Source: Diphasiastrum complanatum
Lineage: Eukaryota > Streptophyta > Lycopodiopsida > Lycopodiales > Lycopodiaceae
Assembly (NCBI GenBank): GCA_029204225.1
Contig: CM055111.1
Location: 11,607,999-11,671,998, forward strand
Direction of reading: 5' to 3'
DNA: 64,000 nt
In this document: positions 59,801 to 64,000 of the stretch, piece by piece
Position numbering within the stretch: the stretch's first letter is position 1
Layout of the letters: each line of letters starts with the position of its first letter
Translations under genes and position numbers: made by a program
Notes under the pieces: model-generated
What the model was told of the DNA's origin: nothing
The model's input: the letters and a program-made list of their open reading frames with translations, nothing else
Databases searched by the model: none

Positions 59801-60432
59801 ATTTACTTGCCATTTCATCCTTGTGTGTCTCATTAAGAGCTTTACATATTGGATGTTGTTAATGGTCTATTTTGAAAGTTTGCAATATAATACCCCATGT
59901 ATTACGTGGCAATTAATGAGATAAATATTGCAAATGATTTGGTGTGAAGAGGATTTTGAGCATTGTTCTTTGAAGTGATGTAAGGATCTTATGGTCACTT
60001 TGTCACAAGGAAGATACACTCTATGTCAAAATAAGATGTTGTCATTCTAATGAAGAAAAAGCCTAGCTTGTGAGCTCCCTCACGTCTAGTCCTTGTCCTT
60101 ATTCTCGTTCATCGTTGCTTTTGCTACTCTTGACAATGACATCTTTTTTGTTGCTACATCTACTATGGTTGCATTGTTGTAGCGATAGGTCATCGTTGCA
60201 ACATGAAGATTATTTGGGAGTAGGAGCTCTCCCTCTTTCCCTACTTCCATTTCAACTTCATATTTTTCTACGACGACTTTCTTTCTCCTTCAAACACTAT
60301 TTTACATTTTTGCGTACCTAGTATTGCTCTTCCCTTAGTCGCTTATCAAGAGTTGATGTTTTAATCACTCTTTTTGGTGATCTTTGCACTTCGTGAAAAT
60401 TCTATAAGGTTATTCAAACTTTTTGCCAACCA
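56810..60432. other. Long AT-rich stretch, no gene recognised
   Basis: No protein-like frame, long repeat or terminal repeats were seen. A 30-bp direct pair (TATGTAGTACCTTTC) lies at about 56815 and 56845. The sequence is unlike the GC-rich cluster to its left and could be intergenic or intronic. Confidence 0.4.
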
Positions 60433-60714
60433 TTGGAAAGAGATGGACTCCCATTAAGGAATGATCCTATTGGTGCAATCACACCTTCAGCTAATGGATA
60501 CATCAATCGAAAAACTCAGACGAGAAATCACCAACCAAAAGTGAAGCGTCCTCGCAAGTATATGCCGCAACTAAGACCTAGGACCTCGAAACCGAAGTGG
60601 AGCAACATTATACGACGGTCCAGTCTTGGGCATATTTTTCAAATAAAGCAAATCAAACAACACCATAAAGCTGCTCATTCATGGGTAGACGTCCTTAAAG
60701 CTCCAGGTAAATAA
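60433..60714 (+). CDS. Unrecognised small basic open frame
   Basis: A 93-codon frame from ATG at 60433 (MERDGLPLRNDPIGAI) to TAA at 60712-60714, open for some codons upstream. Lys/Arg/Gln-rich, with clusters such as KPKWSNIIRRSSLGHIF and PRKYMPQLRPR. Its composition is less AT-driven than that of neighbouring frames, which is the only reason to list it. No domain, signal peptide or splice context was recognised; it may be an exon or chance. Confidence 0.2.
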   Translation: MERDGLPLRNDPIGAITPSANGYINRKTQTRNHQPKVKRPRKYMPQLRPRTSKPKWSNIIRRSSLGHIFQIKQIKQHHKAAHSWVDVLKAPGK

Positions 60715-63700
60715 GACGCTTCAGTTTCTTTTATTTTTGCTAGAGTCACTGAGAACCGGTTGTGAGAGCAAAAGACCCTCAATGTTCACGTAAGGGTCAT
60801 CCCTAGTTCTCAAAATGCTTTTGGGAGAGCCATAAAGTTTTTGTAAGATAATCCCCAGGACCATGACAATGGTTTGGACACAAACTTGGCATACAAAGAA
60901 AGAACTTGCCACCCTTGTCTTGCACTTCAGTTCAATGGAGTCTAGACAAGAAGTATTGCGGCAATGACATAAACTAAAAGATGGTAAGATCTTGTTGGAT
61001 GAAGATCTTACTTTTGTATAAGTTGTGGAACTTAAAAAGGCCCTCCAAGAAGCTAAAGATATTGGTAGAGGTATGAGTTACAAGGATGGTTATTTTCAAA
61101 GGCGTATAGTGTTAGTGTGATAGTTGTATCTGAGGTTAGGTTCAAAGATTGAGAAATGAAGAGTTATTTCGTTGAATTTGTAAATGGTCTTCATATCACA
61201 TAATCTTGGACTAATAATTTTTGGTGTCCAATTAAGATTTGATCACATAGGGCCCATCGTGTTACCAACATACTTGGATGTACTTTATGCCTTACATGCC
61301 TTTTGGCATGGAAAAGACATTAAAACATTTGTTCTTTCTTTTTTTGTTTGTCTCAAAGCATACATATTGTTAATATTAATATTGAATTTCGTAGTAGCTT
61401 GTTGTGGATAGATGTATTATGAATCAAGTGAGGATCTATGGCCTTCGAAAACTATTTTATACAACTTCATGATAATTAGATTCACCATATTTTACATCTT
61501 GTTGGGGATTTTCTGACACTTGCACATTATGTAGGTATCTATTTTCACTTTTTTATTAAGATTTTTTTAATGAAAATGATAAGCCATGTAGGCTCTCAGT
61601 CATGCTTAGTTTGATAGTATAATTGCTGATTTCCTTGAATATTTAGGTTTCCATCCTTGTAGTAGACGTCAACAATGCCTTTTGAAATCATGTTTCAAGT
61701 ATTTTTTGTTACATATGTACACATCATGTTTATGTACGAGTTTATAGGACGAATGTAACGTTCATAACGAACGTAAAAATTGTTGTTTTATAATTAGGAA
61801 TGCACCATTATAATATTTGGCGGGGGTAGCTTGTATATAATATCATCTAATATGGGCATACACTTTTTTTTGTTAAAATTGACATGATAATATGAGATCT
61901 GAAAAGATGCAAATGCCAACTTTAATTATTGGGAGTATTATAAAGCAAATTGAGTATGTATCAATCCATAGTAAATTCAAATGTACAAGTTTGTACATGT
62001 TTTGTACACTTAAAGGTCTTTAAGTATACAAACATCAACATTCCTTGATTAGTTGTTAGGAATCATTCTATCCATTTGATCAAAAATCGAGTCTTAAGTT
62101 TAATATTTGCAATTTGAAGAGATGCTTTTAAAAAGAGAAATTTAAACTCAAACTAATATGGAATAAATAACATCCACTTGCAATCTTAACTTCAACAAAT
62201 ATTTTTGTTAGGAAATAAATTAGAAAAAAAAGAGTTTGAATGAAAATAATTGTAAGATCATTTTTTGGAGTTTCAGATTCGTACTTATGTTTCTCACAAG
62301 CTTCATACTGTGCCTAATATACGTAACTAATGACTGTGTTGCCAAAAGTTGAGATTAACCAAGCAAGAATTCATGAAAGATCCTTCAATTGTAGTATTAT
62401 GTCTATTCACCTTTAGCTTATTTGGATGTGACAATCATCCTAAAGCCACATAGGCCAAGAGCTAGTTCATTGTGTAGGTGTTGACATTAATACGATTTCC
62501 TCAAATATATTTTCTAGATGCAAAAACTTACAACCATTATAATTGATGTATTGTCGATGTCACGACTTTTTGTACAACCAATAATGTCATGGCCTCTATG
62601 TATGAGTATTAATTCTCAATTTTGGGAAGATGTGTTATTAGTACATCATTACAATTTGTCATCATACCATTTTGATAGGTGTAACATCATCACCATATGG
62701 CATTTCACATCACAAATTTGCTAGGTTATGGAACCTCATCATACCATTTATCAATTTTTACATGGACTTAGTTGGCATGTTATTACACTTGCTTTGACAC
62801 ATTGACTTGTTATGTTTGTCTTGTTGTATGTGAGTCACATTTAATCAAATGCCTTGCAACTTTCAAAGAAAACCATTTTTTGATATGATTCATTTTTTCT
62901 TGGATTCCAATATAGGTGATGTTAAATAATCTTAATTGGTATCATCATAGCTTCATTGAGTAATGTTGTTCTTAATCATAGTAGTGTAGATTTCCATGTA
63001 ACTTTGTAGACCTTATTTGAAGTGCATACTACTAAATGCTATTGTAGTGGTTCTCAATCAAGGTCCACTTCAAACAAATGTAATGGCCATTGACGTGGCT
63101 GTACTTTGGAGCTCAACTCAACCTTAGCTAGGGCCACTTTAAGAATAGGCCACATGGTATTGTATTAGTTATTCATTAGGTTTTGCCATCTTGCTTTTTT
63201 ACCTCGATGCTCTCACATGATTAGAGTAGGGAAGGCACAATGATCACAAGAAATTTGATAGTTCTATTACCTTTCTTTTATTCATGCCCTTTTTCTTTAA
63301 TTTTTTTGTTGTATAAGTTACTTATCTTGTTATGCATCTATGTGTTAAAAGTTGGGTGTTTGAGCTATTTAAGGTAAGGATTTTTTTAATTGTTTAGTTA
63401 CTTTTGTAGACAACACCACAAGACAAGGGGGATGGGAGGATACATTAGTCCATATTATTAGGATAATAGATTGTCGAGTGACAAATTGTCTTGTATTTGA
63501 CTTGATGAGGACTCACGTATATAATTTATGGTGTCTTTTAATGTAAATATTGGTTGCATCTGTGCATGCTCAAGAGGTCTCTCACCTTTAAGATTGGATA
63601 TTTGCAATGGATATTTGCAAGGCATTGGAATTGCATTGGTTAGGCTTAGATTTGGACAGTGTGAGATAGATTGTTGGCATTAGAGAGCTATTCTAGTTTC

Positions 63701-64000
63701 TTTTGATGGCCAAGAAGTTGACATCTTTGTTGTTTGGAAGCTCATGACCACATCACTTTCTTCATACTCATAAATAGTTAGATTACATTATCCAACAATA
63801 GTTAGATTACATTGTCATTGGCCATGTAGCTTTATTTGGAGTTTTCAACTTGGATGTGGATGAGGGTGTGTGTGGATCCAATGAATCTAGATTCTTTAAT
63901 TTTTAAATCTATTCAAATTGATTGGAAATTATTTGTAATATTCCAATGTAACACCATAATATCGCATCTTGATGGTCTAAGAATTTGTTTTGTAGTTAAA
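60715..64000. other. AT-rich intergenic stretch to the window end
   Basis: No frame longer than about 75 codons with protein-like composition and no repeat family shared with the rest of the window was found. The pair TAGTTAGATTACATT near 63777 and 63800 is a short local duplication. Confidence 0.45.

Overview
The window looks like nuclear DNA of a vascular plant with a large, repeat-rich genome. A fern is my best guess, but this is inference only: the support is a pararetrovirus-like fossil, several degenerate LTR retrotransposons, GC-rich palindromic hAT derivatives, and very long GA/CT/TG microsatellites. I see no bacterial operon, CRISPR array, rRNA or tRNA. Only one gene looks intact and cellular: an RRM protein of the UBP1-associated protein 2 (UBA2) type at 31776-33152 (+). 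Its coding region is a single exon, apparently flanked by introns in both UTRs.

Layout. 1-372: end of an open frame whose first residues resemble the SAM-binding motif of an N4/N6-type DNA methylase, carrying a TAG stop. 373-6200: AT-rich intergenic DNA, a ~216-bp tandem duplication, and a possible decayed multi-exon gene (3290-4770). 6240-7600: array of a ~360-bp repeat. 8180-8640: telomere-like minisatellite, (TG)35 and trinucleotide repeats. 9140-9885: broken RT/RNase H of an endogenous pararetrovirus type. 10310-11480: ~1.2 kb of an 18-bp minisatellite encoding a hexapeptide repeat. 14130-19451: chimeric retroelement block, with two related minus-strand open frames (one with a long coiled coil), two LTR pieces in inverted orientation, and a Ty3/gypsy integrase. 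20440-21550: short repeats and (GA)66. 23430-25120: degenerate motif array containing a ~530-bp duplication. 26540-29290: MULE/FAR1-like transposase pseudogene with four recognisable introns. 29764-30173 and 38396-38887: two copies of one non-autonomous hAT-type element. 31776-33152: the UBA2-like gene.

39115-44246 is an almost complete hAT transposon (5,132 bp, perfect 8-bp target duplication GTTACACA, minus-strand transposase in several exons). 51777-54516 is a truncated second copy. 45149-48195 is a chromovirus-type Ty3/gypsy element with 364-bp LTR segments; it has lost gag and RT, and its protease piece is inverted. 49632-50160 is a Ty1/copia integrase fragment (-). 50335-50617 is a gypsy RT fragment cut off by a second array of the 360-bp repeat (50618-51680). 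54538-56807 is a dense cluster of inverted-repeat and palindromic elements, including a 189-bp MITE with a perfect 8-bp target duplication. 56810-64000 is AT-rich with no gene I can recognise.

Most open frames are transposon remains. Many premature stops in them can be explained as C-to-T (or G-to-A) changes, mostly CAG to TAG, as expected of heavily methylated plant transposons. Nothing here is convincingly a new defence or metabolic system. The least explained items are the methylase-like end, the coiled-coil retroelement protein family, the 18-bp hexapeptide minisatellite and the GC-rich cruciform array.
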